Positions 9,601-19,055 of a stretch of DNA of 64,000 nt are shown here, piece after piece. The stretch is from Aurantiochytrium sp. KH105 (taxonomy: Eukaryota > Sar > Bigyra > Thraustochytrida > Thraustochytriidae), in NCBI GenBank assembly GCA_003116975.1, contig BGKB01000225.1, forward strand, positions 28,271 through 92,270. The letters are read 5' to 3'. The position numbers were made by a program, and so were the translations under genes. Positions within the stretch are counted from its first letter, which is position 1; the number at the start of each line of letters is the position of its first letter. The notes beneath the pieces were generated by a model, which ran no database searches, was not told the origin of the DNA, and worked only from the letters and a program-made list of their open reading frames with translations.

Positions 9601-11796
9601 CGCGATCTGCGAAAGATCCGCATGATCGCATACAAGATTCTTTCTGCAGTCAAAAGTCTGCACGACAGCGGTCGCATTCATGGCGACATCAAGCCGCGCA
9701 ACGTTGTGCGTGTTAGTGCTCCAAAGCAACACACGTTTTTGAATGAAGAAAAAGGAGGTCGTCTCGCGGTGCCAGACGAATGGCGAAAAAATGTGACTGG
9801 AGAGCGTCCTGACGCCATCGACGACGAAGATTGGCAACTCATTGATTTGGACGCATCGGCACCGATTTCGACGCCGGAGAAAAAAAGGGTCGTCACGGAA
9901 AAGGTGAGCACTGGCTATGCAGCCCCCGAATTAGCCAAATGGCATTTCTTGCCTGAAGCAAAAAGGGACAAGACGCCGCTGGCTGACCCGGCGATCGATG
10001 TTTGGGGCTTTGGCGTGGTTCTTTTCCAGATGCTCTCGGGCACAAAACTTTTCATGGTCGACGAGTCCGACGACAATCTCGTGGCAAGACACGACAAGGT
10101 GGAGCTCATGAATTGGCTTGCGCTGGACGATGAACGTCTTCATCGCATCAAGAGTCGTCATGAGAAAGATGAGGAGAAGGAGGGCGAGAACGACGGTGAG
10201 ATGATCGGGGATGAGGATAGCGTGAAGACAGATGGTCTCGATGCGGATACTTTCCAGATCGAGGCCGCGCGCGACTTGGTGCGATTTTGTCTTCGCGGCG
10301 ATGCGAACGAACGCATAAAAATAGATCAAATTCTCAACGAGCATCCGTTTTTTGAGACCCTTCGCAACCTAAGCCATGAGAACGAAGAGGTAGATACTAC
10401 GGCCACCAAGGTCGCGCGCGCGAACAAGCGCGATTTCTCTCGTTTCTCTCGCCGTGTGATGAGCCTTCACAGGCGCGTGATTCCCAAACGATTCAGTCTT
10501 TTTGGTCGCACGACCAAGTCGCGACTGAACAGAAATACAAGGTCGAGTATCTTTTACGAGGAACGTGCCCATAACGAACTCATTGCGCTCCCGACATACC
10601 ACTTTTTCCTGTCGCACGTGCAGTCGCAGGCGGCAGGGACTGTCAAGGACCTTGCAGCTGGCCTTGATCGCCACCGAATGTCATCTTGGGTGGATATGAA
10701 TGCCACTGAGATCCACCTCCAGAGCATGCATCGCGGCATCCTTTCGTCTCAGTGCTTTATCATGGTGCTCACCAAAGATGTACTGTTTCGGCCCTACTGT
10801 CTCGCCGAGTTGCATTATGCCGTTGAGTACTTTGGCCGAGCAGAAGGTGGGCTGGCGAAGCACATTTTCTTCATTGTCGAAGAAGATACCCGATTTCACC
10901 CATGGAACCATCATAACGTGCCATGGCATTGTTCTTCCAAAGATCTAGTTGCGGGCGAGGACCTTTCGCATCGACAAGGAGCTGGCGATGACAGAGCTTT
11001 CAGTCCTAGCTCAGGCTTGAGCAAGCTGGGCGCATGCACCTTTTGGTCAACGAGGCAAGACGATGCGTTGCAGCATCCTGGCGGCGACGAGGCAGATGCA
11101 GAAACACATGTATCTAAACTTGAGACTTTGTTGAAGGAGCTAGAGCTGCAGGACTGGAGAGGAGTTCCTGTGCAGCCAGAACAGATACTGAACAATGCGG
11201 AGACGGCTCTGTCAGAATGCAAACGTATCCCATATCGTCGACGTCTCTTTGAGGAAGATGCAATGCTGCGTGTTCTGGCAGAGAGAGCAGGATTCCAAGC
11301 CATCCCACATCACATTGGAAAAAATGCTACAAACGAGGAGAAGGAAGTTCTTCGACTGGCAGTGGTGGGCAAACAAAGCTCCAAGGCAGTCAAAAGCTTT
11401 GGACACAAGCTTCGTGAGCAAAAGGTTTCTGTGGATGATGCCAATCCTCAAGTCATCGTGGTCATACTTGAGAAAGGTTGCTGGGATGACGTCCAAACAT
11501 TTTGGGAGGACCAATCCCAAAAAGGAAACGATGCTGAGGAAATGGGAGCTCCTCTGCTTGCAGTCGCGGTCTGCGGTACTGATGAGGAGTGGGATTTCAA
11601 GTACAAGAATAAGTTTAAAAACCCTGCACTCCGTTCTATTCTCTTTGACCGCCTCGAGGTGCTCATGTGGCGGGATGCTCCTGGAGCTAAAAACCGGGAT
11701 CCCGAAAAGTACATTGTGGAACACGAGGAACCAGCGCTCATCACGGAGCTTTGCTCACGTGCGAAAATGTTGCAGCGGCCTCCTCTCAAAACCTGA
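6627..11796 (+). CDS. LRR-kinase-TIR receptor-like protein (multi-exon; frame break near 9035)
   Basis: Proposed exons: 6627-6680 (tentative), 6727-7174, 7225-7308, 7452-7535, 7680-7763, 7956-8057, 8167-8250, 8474-8557, about 8629-8714 and 8800-11796. Introns 50-223 nt long separate the LRR exons, mostly with GTAAG donors. Exon 2 is very acidic (Asp/Glu runs). Seven exons each encode one ribonuclease-inhibitor-type LRR (LxxNxIGxxGxxALAxxLxxNxSLxSL). The last exon holds a protein kinase and a TIR domain. Counting from codon 9037, the kinase has VALK Lys127, HGDIKPRN with Asp217, DLD in place of DFG at 270-272, and APE at 296-298. The TIR starts near 521 (FFLSH) and has a CLAEL glutamate at 591, matching the plant TIR catalytic Glu position. 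About 270 further residues follow. A one-base deletion in the T run near 9035-9038 splits the last exon into two frames; adding one T gives a continuous protein. A weak-donor intron 8963-9048 is the alternative. The first exon and start are least certain. Confidence 0.75.
7225..8714 (+). repeat. Array of seven LRR-coding exons, one repeat per exon
   Basis: Exons 7225-7308, 7452-7535, 7680-7763, 8167-8250 and 8474-8557 are each exactly 84 nt (28 codons). Exon 7956-8057 is 102 nt (six extra residues before the Asn). The last is 86 nt as given and contains the unresolved base 8631; it needs one more base to stay in frame. Every intron interrupts in phase 2 at the same point of the repeat, just before the first consensus Leu, so a repeat module can be gained or lost without breaking the frame. 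Donors are nearly invariant (GTAAGTT, GTAAGTC or GTAAGCT). Confidence 0.85.
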
Positions 11797-13065
11797 ACCC
11801 CTTTTGAAACAATTGTATTCCTTTTGCATCCTTGCTCATCGCTCAAGAGAAGCTCGACATTGAATCTGATCGTATGCTGTATGAAGGGTCCCACTTTGAC
11901 ATTTCTTGAATTCCCCGCGCCACAAGAGCCTCTCTTAGGTTCAAAGTGATGAGTTGCACAGGTGCAAGTGGACAAAACAATGGGTCTTGGTAAGCAAAAA
12001 TTATCTCGCCAATTTGCAGCATCTGATCCTTGACGGATTTTATGAGCCGAGGCATATTTTAGAAGTCCTTTGCCAAGGTTTGCGGCACGATGTGAGTGGC
12101 TGAAGGCATGTTGCGCATCCGAGACACGCTTAAAGACCTCTGCAGATCAGAAGCTAGCGCGAATCCAATCATAGCAGCAGCAGCAGCAGCAGCAAAAGCG
12201 ACACAAGACAGCGGCAGTAGAAATAGTAAAAGGATGTCTCTTGCTTGACTTCAATAGATGGATGATCCAGGAAGTGATCCTCTCTGGGAATGCTAGACCA
12301 GCTCGGAAGCTCATCATACCAAGGCCTAACGGTCATGACACGTAGTGGCTGAGCGATGACTATCAGGCATGCTCGTCGTGTGCCTGAAGAATGTTGCTTG
12401 CACACTTTGACTTTGAATGCATCTGTGTCCTTTCTATCTGAAGCTTCGAGAGATCTTGTCGTGGCCTCCACATTAAATTAAAAATGCGCTGACGCAACAA
12501 GAAGGAAAGATGCGTCAACGATCTGCAAACAGAAGTGGATCAATTTGGCAAATGTATTCTTTTTGATCTGGTCTATGTCACTTTACACGGGAGTTCACTA
12601 TGTGATCGAGCCAAAATGGAAGAAGATCACTAATCGCTAGATGTGGGACAACAAGTTTGCACAAGCAACAACAAACAAGGTACTCATAATTTTTCGTTGA
12701 CAAGCAGTCCCTGAAAGGGCAGCCTCATTTGCATAAGATGAAAAGTTATGGCGCCGTCTGTTGCCCATGCTCCGTGCACCATATAAGACTTTCCACAAAG
12801 GCTCTTTGCAACCCCACTTCTTCATTTCCCCTCTGTCCGCACGAGAACGGTACAACTAAGTCAGAAAAGGTTCAGTGCCGCGGGTGATGACGCAAACCAG
12901 AAAGTCCTCCGCTGTCCCCCGTAAGGTGTGCAAATCCGGCAGGTCCCATCTTACTTGACCCAGTGTTCGCGCTAGGACGGGGCGAGATACGGACTTTCGC
13001 CGCTGTTTGCGACGCCGCTTTAGGCAGGACCTCGCGTCGTAGTCACCTCAACTCCCTGCCAAATC

Positions 13066-13101
13066 GTCGAATCGAATCGAATCAAATCAAATCAAATCAA
13101 A
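13066..13101 (+). repeat. AATCG/AATCA pentanucleotide repeat
   Basis: About three AATCG units followed by four AATCA units, in the intergenic region far upstream of squalene synthase. Confidence 0.85.
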
Positions 13102-14885
13102 GCTAGGCAAATCAGATCAAAGAATCCAGAGCAAACCAAACCGAGGCCGCGGCCCTCGCCATCCTGGCTCTCGCAAGAGCTCGGGGGCACCCCGAAGGAC
13201 GAACCGCCCTGCCCCGCGCGCGACAGAAACGGCGAGACGCAGCTTCCCCGCCCTCGTTCACAATGGGGACGAAGGCACTTCTGTGGTGGCCTCGCCGGCG
13301 ACCGCGAGCGCGTCGTAGACTGCGGTCTCGAGGAGGTGAGGGAACATGGCGAGCGCGATGGAGAGCGAAAAGTCGAAGGCACCTTCGGGTCTATGGTCGG
13401 CGATAATCAGCGGATGCGTGGCAGCAGTGAGTTAGTTACGCGTTGAAGATGGTGGGTGTACCACGTGTGTGTGCAGCCTTGACGAGCGGCGTGTGATGTG
13501 GCTGCAAGGATGGCTGTGGACGGATGTATTTTGCTGCGAGCGAGCGAGCGTGCGTGCGTGCGTGCGTGCGTGTGAGCGAGCGCGCACACATCGCTCTTCA
13601 TCATCTTCCCCTTCCTCTACTTCTCCTTCTTCATCTTCCGGCTTCTGCTCAGCCGCCGCTTGTTCGGATCATCCTCGACCCTTGACAGACCAACCGACCG
13701 ACCTGCACCAACCGACCGGCCGGCCCGATCGACCAAGACGCGCAACGCTGTGAGGCCACTCCGTCCTGACAGAGCGAGCCGTGCCTTCCGCAGTCGCCAG
13801 GGCTCTTCTCAGGTCGGTCCCCTGCGAGCCCTGGCGCGCTGCAGCTTCTTCACTGCCGCCACACCGAGATCAAGGGTTTAGTTTGTAGCGCAGTCAGCCG
13901 CCGCAGCCGAGCCCCGTCGCGCCGCGCCAAGGCCGGAGAAGGAGAGAAAAAAGGAAGCCCGTCTCGACTCTGGTGTCCGCTGGCCCTGGCGGATGTCGGC
14001 TTGCTCATTCTGCTCGCCGCCTGATCAAAGTGCGATTCCTCGCCCGCTCGCTCGCGTCTTTGCTTGCTTCTTGCTTGCTTGCTTTCTTGCTTTCGTCTGC
14101 CAGCTTGTTCTCTTGCGTCGGTGTCGATCTGGCGACCCTGGCGGTGGTAGAGTCATACTGTCTGCCATGGCTGCTGCTACAAAATGAGAAAACCAGAAAA
14201 CAAAGAAGGAAAAGTAGAAAAGAAAGAAGCAGAAAAGCGCAGAAAAGCAGGAAAAAGGGGAAAGGCCTCTGTTCGTTCGCTGCTTTCGCCGTCTCGCTGC
14301 GCGCGAAGAGGCGGGGCAGCGCGTGCCGGCAGCAAAGCCGGAGTCGAGTCGAGTCGCGTCGCGTCGCGCCGCGGCCTCGGAGCGGAGCCCGGCGTCTGGC
14401 CCAGCCAGCCAGCGAGCCCCGCGCGAGCGAGCGAGCGAGCGAGCGAGGCACGCGCGCGCGCGCAGGCACGCCGCAGGCAGGCTCGCAGCCGGCCAAGGAG
14501 GAGGAGCCGAGCGTCTGCGCAGCGGGAGCGACGCGCACGAGGGAGGCGTCATCCATCGGCGCCAGCAGAGCAGAGCAGAGCGGAGCAGAGCGGAGCGGAG
14601 CAGAGCGGAGCGGAGCAGGGCAGCGCGAGGGCGGCCGCGAGAGGCGGGCCCCGGCGACGCGCCGAGGACGAGGAGAGGAGCGCGGCAGCGCCGCTTGCAG
14701 CAAGAGCGCGGTGGGTGGAGCGGGTTGAGTTGAGTTGAGTTGAGTCTCGGCTCCGCTCGCTCGCCGAGCCAGCCAGCAAGCCAGCTGGCAGCGAGGTCCG
14801 CTCGCTTCAGCGGCAAGGTCGGCGCAGCAAAGTGCGACGAAGCGATAAATAGCGCGGGGCAGCTCAGCAAAGGTTTGCCAGCTCA

Positions 14886-14937
14886 GCCAAGCCAAGCCAA
14901 GCCAAGCCAAGCCAAGCCAAGCCAAGCTAAGCCAAGC
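14886..14937 (+). repeat. CCAAG pentanucleotide repeat
   Basis: About ten CCAAG units with one TAAG variant, 36 bp upstream of the squalene synthase ATG. The same unit occurs at 201-230. Confidence 0.9.
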
Positions 14938-14972
14938 CGAGCGCAGCAAATAAAAAAACACATTCGCCCAAG

Positions 14973-16526
14973 ATGATGTCCATGGTCACATTCTCGCTCG
15001 AGGTGCTCATCTGCTTCGTGCTGGTGGACTTCCTCGTGGCGTCGCAGTGGGGATCGCTCATTGCCGCCTTCACCACCTTCCTCTTCATCCTCTCTCAGCT
15101 CGACGTCCTCTCCACGTCGCGCAAGGAGGACAAGAAGCAAGGCGGCTATGGTCAAATCCAGGAAATCAAGCACCCCCTCATCCAGATGCTCCGTCCCTCG
15201 GAGCTCTACGCCGTCATGCGCTACAAGACGGGCGCCTTTTCTCGGCCATCGTACCTTGGCGCCGGCCTCGAGGGCCTCAACCTCGACAAGGACCACATCG
15301 AGTTCTGCTCCGTCAAGCTCAAGCAGGTGAGCCGCTCCTTTGCCACCGTGATCACCTTTCTCCCCAACACCAGCGAGGCCCCCATTCGCCTCGCTGTTGG
15401 TATCTTTTACATTGTCCTCCGCGCACTCGATACCGTCGAAGACGACATGAACCTCGCCAACTTTGACAGCTATGTCCTCGACGAGGACAAGACCGACGTT
15501 GGTGACGCCCGCCTCGCTGCGAAGGAGCGCCTTCTCCGCCAGTTCGCCACGCGTCTCCGCGACTCTGTCGAGGGCGCTGCGCACAAGCACCAGCCTCTGG
15601 CTGGCTTTGGCGAGGGTGCCGAGCGCGAGCTCGTTGAAAACATGGAAGCCGTTGTCTACAGCATGTCCGTCCTGCCTCCCAAGCTCCAGGAAGTCATTTA
15701 CGACATCACCGACGAAATGGCCGTCGGTATGGCCGAATTCGCTTCGCGGGATCTCAAAAACGGTACCGAGGACGAAAAGGACTTTGAGCATTACTGCCAC
15801 ACCGTTGCCGGCACCGTTGGCGACGGTCTCACGCGCATCTTCGCCGCCGGCGGCTATTGCCCCGCGGACCTTGTCAACCGCCGCGACCTTTGGGACTCCA
15901 TGGGCAGCTTTCTCCAGCGCACCAACATTATCCGCGACTACCTCGAGGACCTCGTCGATGGCCGCGCCTGGTGGCCGCGCTCCGTCTGGGAGCTCTACGT
16001 CCCCAAGGACTCCTCCGAGTTCGCCCGCTCCAAGTCCCTTTCCCGACTTGCTGACACCGCGTCAATTGAGTCCGGCCAGAGCACGAGCTGTCTGAACCAC
16101 ATGATCGCCGATGCCCTGGAGCGCGTCAACCATTGTCTTCAGTACTTGGAGAACTTTGACGACCCAGACATTGTCTCCTTTTGTGCTCTGCCCCAGGTTA
16201 TGGCCATCGCAACGCTTTCTGTCTGCTTTGATAACCCCAAGGTTTTTCAAGGCGTCGTCAAGATCCGCAAGGGCCAGGCTGCGCGCATTATGCTTGACCT
16301 CAGCCCCATGGAGCATCCCGATATCCGTGACCTTCAAAGCAATTACCTCGACTGGTTTGCGCGTTGCACTCGCGAAATCCAGCAAAAGGCCCAGCGCGCA
16401 TCGCGTCTCGACCCTCAGGCACAGCGCGTCGACACCATCTGTAGCAAGATCGTCAAGGTTGTCGACGCCAAGCTTCAGTGTCTGCAAGAATCCTCGACCC
16501 CTCTTGGCCGTCCCCACGCCGACTAA
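14973..16526 (+). CDS. SQS: Squalene synthase (farnesyl-diphosphate farnesyltransferase)
   Basis: This is a 517-residue intronless gene. The enzyme condenses two farnesyl diphosphates to presqualene diphosphate and reduces it with NADPH to squalene, the first committed step to sterols, on the ER membrane. The family motifs are clear: FYIVLRALDTVEDDM near residue 145 (first Asp-rich site), YCHTVAGTVGDGL near 274, and FLQRTNIIRDYLED near 313 (second Asp-rich site). The membrane anchor is unusual: residues about 4-43 contain two hydrophobic segments, while the C-terminus (ending GRPHAD) is hydrophilic. Animal, fungal and plant enzymes are usually anchored by a C-terminal segment. A second Met follows directly at codon 2. 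A CCAAG pentamer repeat lies 36-87 bp upstream. Family assignment is firm. Confidence 0.97.
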   Translation: MMSMVTFSLEVLICFVLVDFLVASQWGSLIAAFTTFLFILSQLDVLSTSRKEDKKQGGYGQIQEIKHPLIQMLRPSELYAVMRYKTGAFSRPSYLGAGLEGLNLDKDHIEFCSVKLKQVSRSFATVITFLPNTSEAPIRLAVGIFYIVLRALDTVEDDMNLANFDSYVLDEDKTDVGDARLAAKERLLRQFATRLRDSVEGAAHKHQPLAGFGEGAERELVENMEAVVYSMSVLPPKLQEVIYDITDEMAVGMAEFASRDLKNGTEDEKDFEHYCHTVAGTVGDGLTRIFAAGGYCPADLVNRRDLWDSMGSFLQRTNIIRDYLEDLVDGRAWWPRSVWELYVPKDSSEFARSKSLSRLADTASIESGQSTSCLNHMIADALERVNHCLQYLENFDDPDIVSFCALPQVMAIATLSVCFDNPKVFQGVVKIRKGQAARIMLDLSPMEHPDIRDLQSNYLDWFARCTREIQQKAQRASRLDPQAQRVDTICSKIVKVVDAKLQCLQESSTPLGRPHAD

Positions 16527-16714
16527 ACCAGCGAGGCAACTTTACCACCCACCCACCCACCCAGAACAACATTCAAGATCGTAAAATGTCTCCATTTCAT
16601 GAATCAGTCGGAGCTTTGTCCTCCCAAGCGTGTGAATGCATTTTTCTTTTCTTACTATTTCTTCTTCTTCTTCTTGTTCTTGAAAAATCGTTTGCTTGTG
16701 CTTGAGCTTGAGCT

Positions 16715-18184
16715 TTAGGCAATAGCAATGGGAAGTTGTTTTGCACCAATGGAGCCGGATTTATACGAGACGGCGCGCGGCGATTGTGGCAGCTCCAAAC
16801 GAGTATCGACGGATCGATGCACATCCCAGTTAGCAAAAGCTTGATCCAGGTCCTCGCTCGCTTCCGAACCTTCCCCGGACCGAGGTTGCGAGCCGCCCAA
16901 AAGTAAACGGACGTCAAGATGTGTCAAATCTGCATCAAAGTTTGCGACTTCGTCACGAAAGTTCTTTGAACGCCATGTCGCTTTGCCAGAGCTCACCGCG
17001 ATCGGGGCTGGATATCCGCGTGCGCGCAGTCGCGACCAGTCAATCCCTGCGAAAAAGGGGTGCATGTACAATTCATTTACATTTTGGCATCCAAGCCGTC
17101 GAGTCGGGGCCCGTTGCAGCAGCGAATGAATGAGGCCACGCGCTGTTCTTGACAAACGCACATTGGAGGGGAAGCGAACTTGCTCGACATTGAGAATCCG
17201 CCGAAAAGTCAAGATCTCGTTCACCTGCGCAAAAGGTGTCTCGCCTACGAGCAAGTCATACAGCATTACACCATAGCTCCACCAGTCCGCGGCCCGTCCG
17301 TACTCACGAATTGGGCTTCGCCATCGTTGTGTACGATGGCACAAAAGTACTTCGGGCGCCATGTAAGGCGCGCTTCCGCAAACAGTTCGCGCTCCCATAA
17401 AAGCGCCCACGCCAACTCGCGATAGCCCAAAGTCGGCCAACTTTACATGTCCCGTTGCGTCGAGCAACATATTCTCGCACTTGAGATCGCGATACGCCAC
17501 GCTACGTCTGTGCAGATATGCCAAAGCGTCCAGCACTTGAGCCGCATATAAGCGTGCAGTGTCTTCCGAGAAACGTGTAAGCCGGCGAAGATGAAAATAC
17601 ACCTCGCCGCCGGGACAATATTCGCTGACCAGGCATACTTGCGAAGCGGTCTGAAAGGCGCACTTGAGCTTGAGCACGAAGGGGTGTGACCCGCATTCCA
17701 TCATGACTCGGCGCTCCGTCAATGTGTGCCGGATTTGTCCTCGCGCGTGAAGCGATTCCTTGTCCATCACTTTGATTGCCACGAGCTCATCGTTCTTCTC
17801 GTCGCCACGCGAGTCCTGCGCGCGCCGTCCAATGTACACCTGACCAAAGGAACCTCGGCCAAGCATGCATGCAACTTCGAAGCCGCCCAAATTCACAGTT
17901 GAGAACGGCCGTGCCTTGCGTGTAACCCAAAGCGAACGCAGACTTAGTCGCGGTCGCTGCAGCCGACGGCGCGTGGCCGCCAACGCCGTCGCATACTGTT
18001 CGAGCTTGTAAAGTCTCGAGGTCTCCTTCGCGCTTCCCAGACTGGTGTGCTTGCCCTGCTCGTGGAGGCTCACGTGCACTTTCGTGAGCGGCGCCATCTT
18101 CCTTGCGCCTTTCTTTGCCTTACGGCAAATTTCTGGTTCTTCGAGTCGTAAAACTGGGCTCTCCCTTTTCGGGTTTTGCCTCAT
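16715..18184 (-). CDS. AGC-family serine/threonine protein kinase
   Basis: 489 residues; a second in-frame Met near residue 30 (MAPLTK) is an alternative start. The kinase domain starts near residue 100: glycine loop GRGSFGQVY, VAIKVMDKE lysine, HRD-equivalent YRDLKCEN, DFGLSR, and the AGC-type activation loop RTVCGSAPYMAPEV with the phosphorylatable Thr replaced by Val-Cys-Gly-Ser context. DWWSYGVMLYDLLVGETPF is typical of Akt/S6K/PKA-like kinases. A C-terminal AGC tail follows (HPFFAGIDW, then FRDEVANFDADLTH); a weak hydrophobic-motif candidate (FANWDV) occurs near the end. No PH or other lipid-binding domain is visible in the 100-residue basic N-terminus. It converges on squalene synthase with 188 bp between the stop codons. 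The exact subfamily is not resolved. Confidence 0.93.
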   Translation of the reverse strand: MRQNPKRESPVLRLEEPEICRKAKKGARKMAPLTKVHVSLHEQGKHTSLGSAKETSRLYKLEQYATALAATRRRLQRPRLSLRSLWVTRKARPFSTVNLGGFEVACMLGRGSFGQVYIGRRAQDSRGDEKNDELVAIKVMDKESLHARGQIRHTLTERRVMMECGSHPFVLKLKCAFQTASQVCLVSEYCPGGEVYFHLRRLTRFSEDTARLYAAQVLDALAYLHRRSVAYRDLKCENMLLDATGHVKLADFGLSRVGVGAFMGARTVCGSAPYMAPEVLLCHRTQRWRSPIREYGRAADWWSYGVMLYDLLVGETPFAQVNEILTFRRILNVEQVRFPSNVRLSRTARGLIHSLLQRAPTRRLGCQNVNELYMHPFFAGIDWSRLRARGYPAPIAVSSGKATWRSKNFRDEVANFDADLTHLDVRLLLGGSQPRSGEGSEASEDLDQAFANWDVHRSVDTRLELPQSPRAVSYKSGSIGAKQLPIAIA

Positions 18185-19055
18185 CGTGAGGCCACGCGTC
18201 GCGCGTCGCGCGAGGCGCGAGGCGAGAGGCGAGGCGCGAGGCTGGCTTTCACGATTGACCGGCCGCTCGCGAGCATCTGAGAGCGAGACCGGCGCCGCCC
18301 GAGGGCCGAGCCAAAGTCTCTAAGAACTGCCAGGAGCCGGGCTGGGCCCCGACTCGTGGGACGACATCTGCTTGTACTTTACTACTATACACATTGTTCG
18401 CATTGTACACTGGCCCTACGACGGGAGCAAGCAAGCAAGCAAGCAAAAGCAGACTGGACGACAGACAACTCACGGTGGTAGTAGGCTATAGACGGACGAA
18501 CAAACGGCAAAGGGTCGCACACACCGGAAGCGGCGAGCCCGTGAGAGGCGGATCATTGACCAACGTCGACAACTTCCTTAGCGTGCCTGCCTGCCTTCCT
18601 GCTAGCGAGATTGGCGGATCGAGCAAGAGGCGGATCACTACCCCTTTTCGTTCGAGATCGCTCGGACGAGTGCCTGATTGCCTGCCTGCTTGGTGATGGA
18701 CGCTACGAGGAGGATTTGACTTATTTGAGGGAAGAATAAAAAAAAGCCGGAATGCGCGGTGGTCGGTGAGTGCGCCAGGAAGAAGCCAGCAACTTTTTGT
18801 GTGGCGGCTCTGGATCGACCAGCAATCGTTTCGTTCGAGCTCAACTTGAAGAGCTCGTTTTCAAATGTCCGGCCTTACCTACGTCTTTCGATAGTCACGC
18901 GACCTGCGCCGTGATTGATTTTGTATTTTTAGTTTGAACTAGTGACTGCTTTTTGAGAATTCCGCAAATCACTGGCAGCCCAAGCAAGAAACAGATCGAA
19001 TGACTTTGCATATTTTGTTACTGCAAAGTAGGAGTAGGCAATTTCTTTTATTTTT
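18185..19055. other. Intergenic region upstream of the AGC kinase
   Basis: The region holds the 5' flank of the AGC kinase and the 3' flank of the Tubby-like gene, both on the minus strand. A GCAA tetramer repeat lies at about 18427-18447 and GCGAGGC-type repeats at about 18205-18242. No gene or RNA is seen. Confidence 0.45.

Larger units (their letters stand above)
11797..14972. promoter_or_regulatory. Long intergenic region; 5' flank of squalene synthase
   Basis: I see no supportable gene. The first kilobase is AT-richer and includes a GCA/CAG repeat at about 12174-12193. From 13066 the repeats start: AATCG/AATCA pentamers at 13066-13101, GCGA/GCGT tetramers at about 13541-13572, GTCGA/GTCGC pentamers at about 14335-14373, AGCAG/AGCGG pentamers at about 14566-14625, TTGAG pentamers at 14724-14747 and CCAAG pentamers at 14886-14937, just upstream of the squalene synthase ATG. 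The last 1.5 kb is CpG-rich and probably promoter plus 5' UTR. Confidence 0.5.

Noticed and set aside
12169-12471. 100-codon minus frame ending in a Leu run
   Set aside because: The Leu run comes from a CAG repeat, and the rest matches no pattern; lies alone in sparse intergenic sequence.
13346-13435. Short plus-strand frame from ATG 13346 with a GTGAGT donor, resembling the start of a membrane carrier
   Set aside because: No second exon could be found before squalene synthase; 27 codons are too few to support a gene.
14005-14961. 318-codon minus-strand frame in the squalene synthase 5' flank
   Set aside because: Encoded by CCAAG, AGCGG and TTGAG repeats; low complexity, with equal-length frames on both strands.
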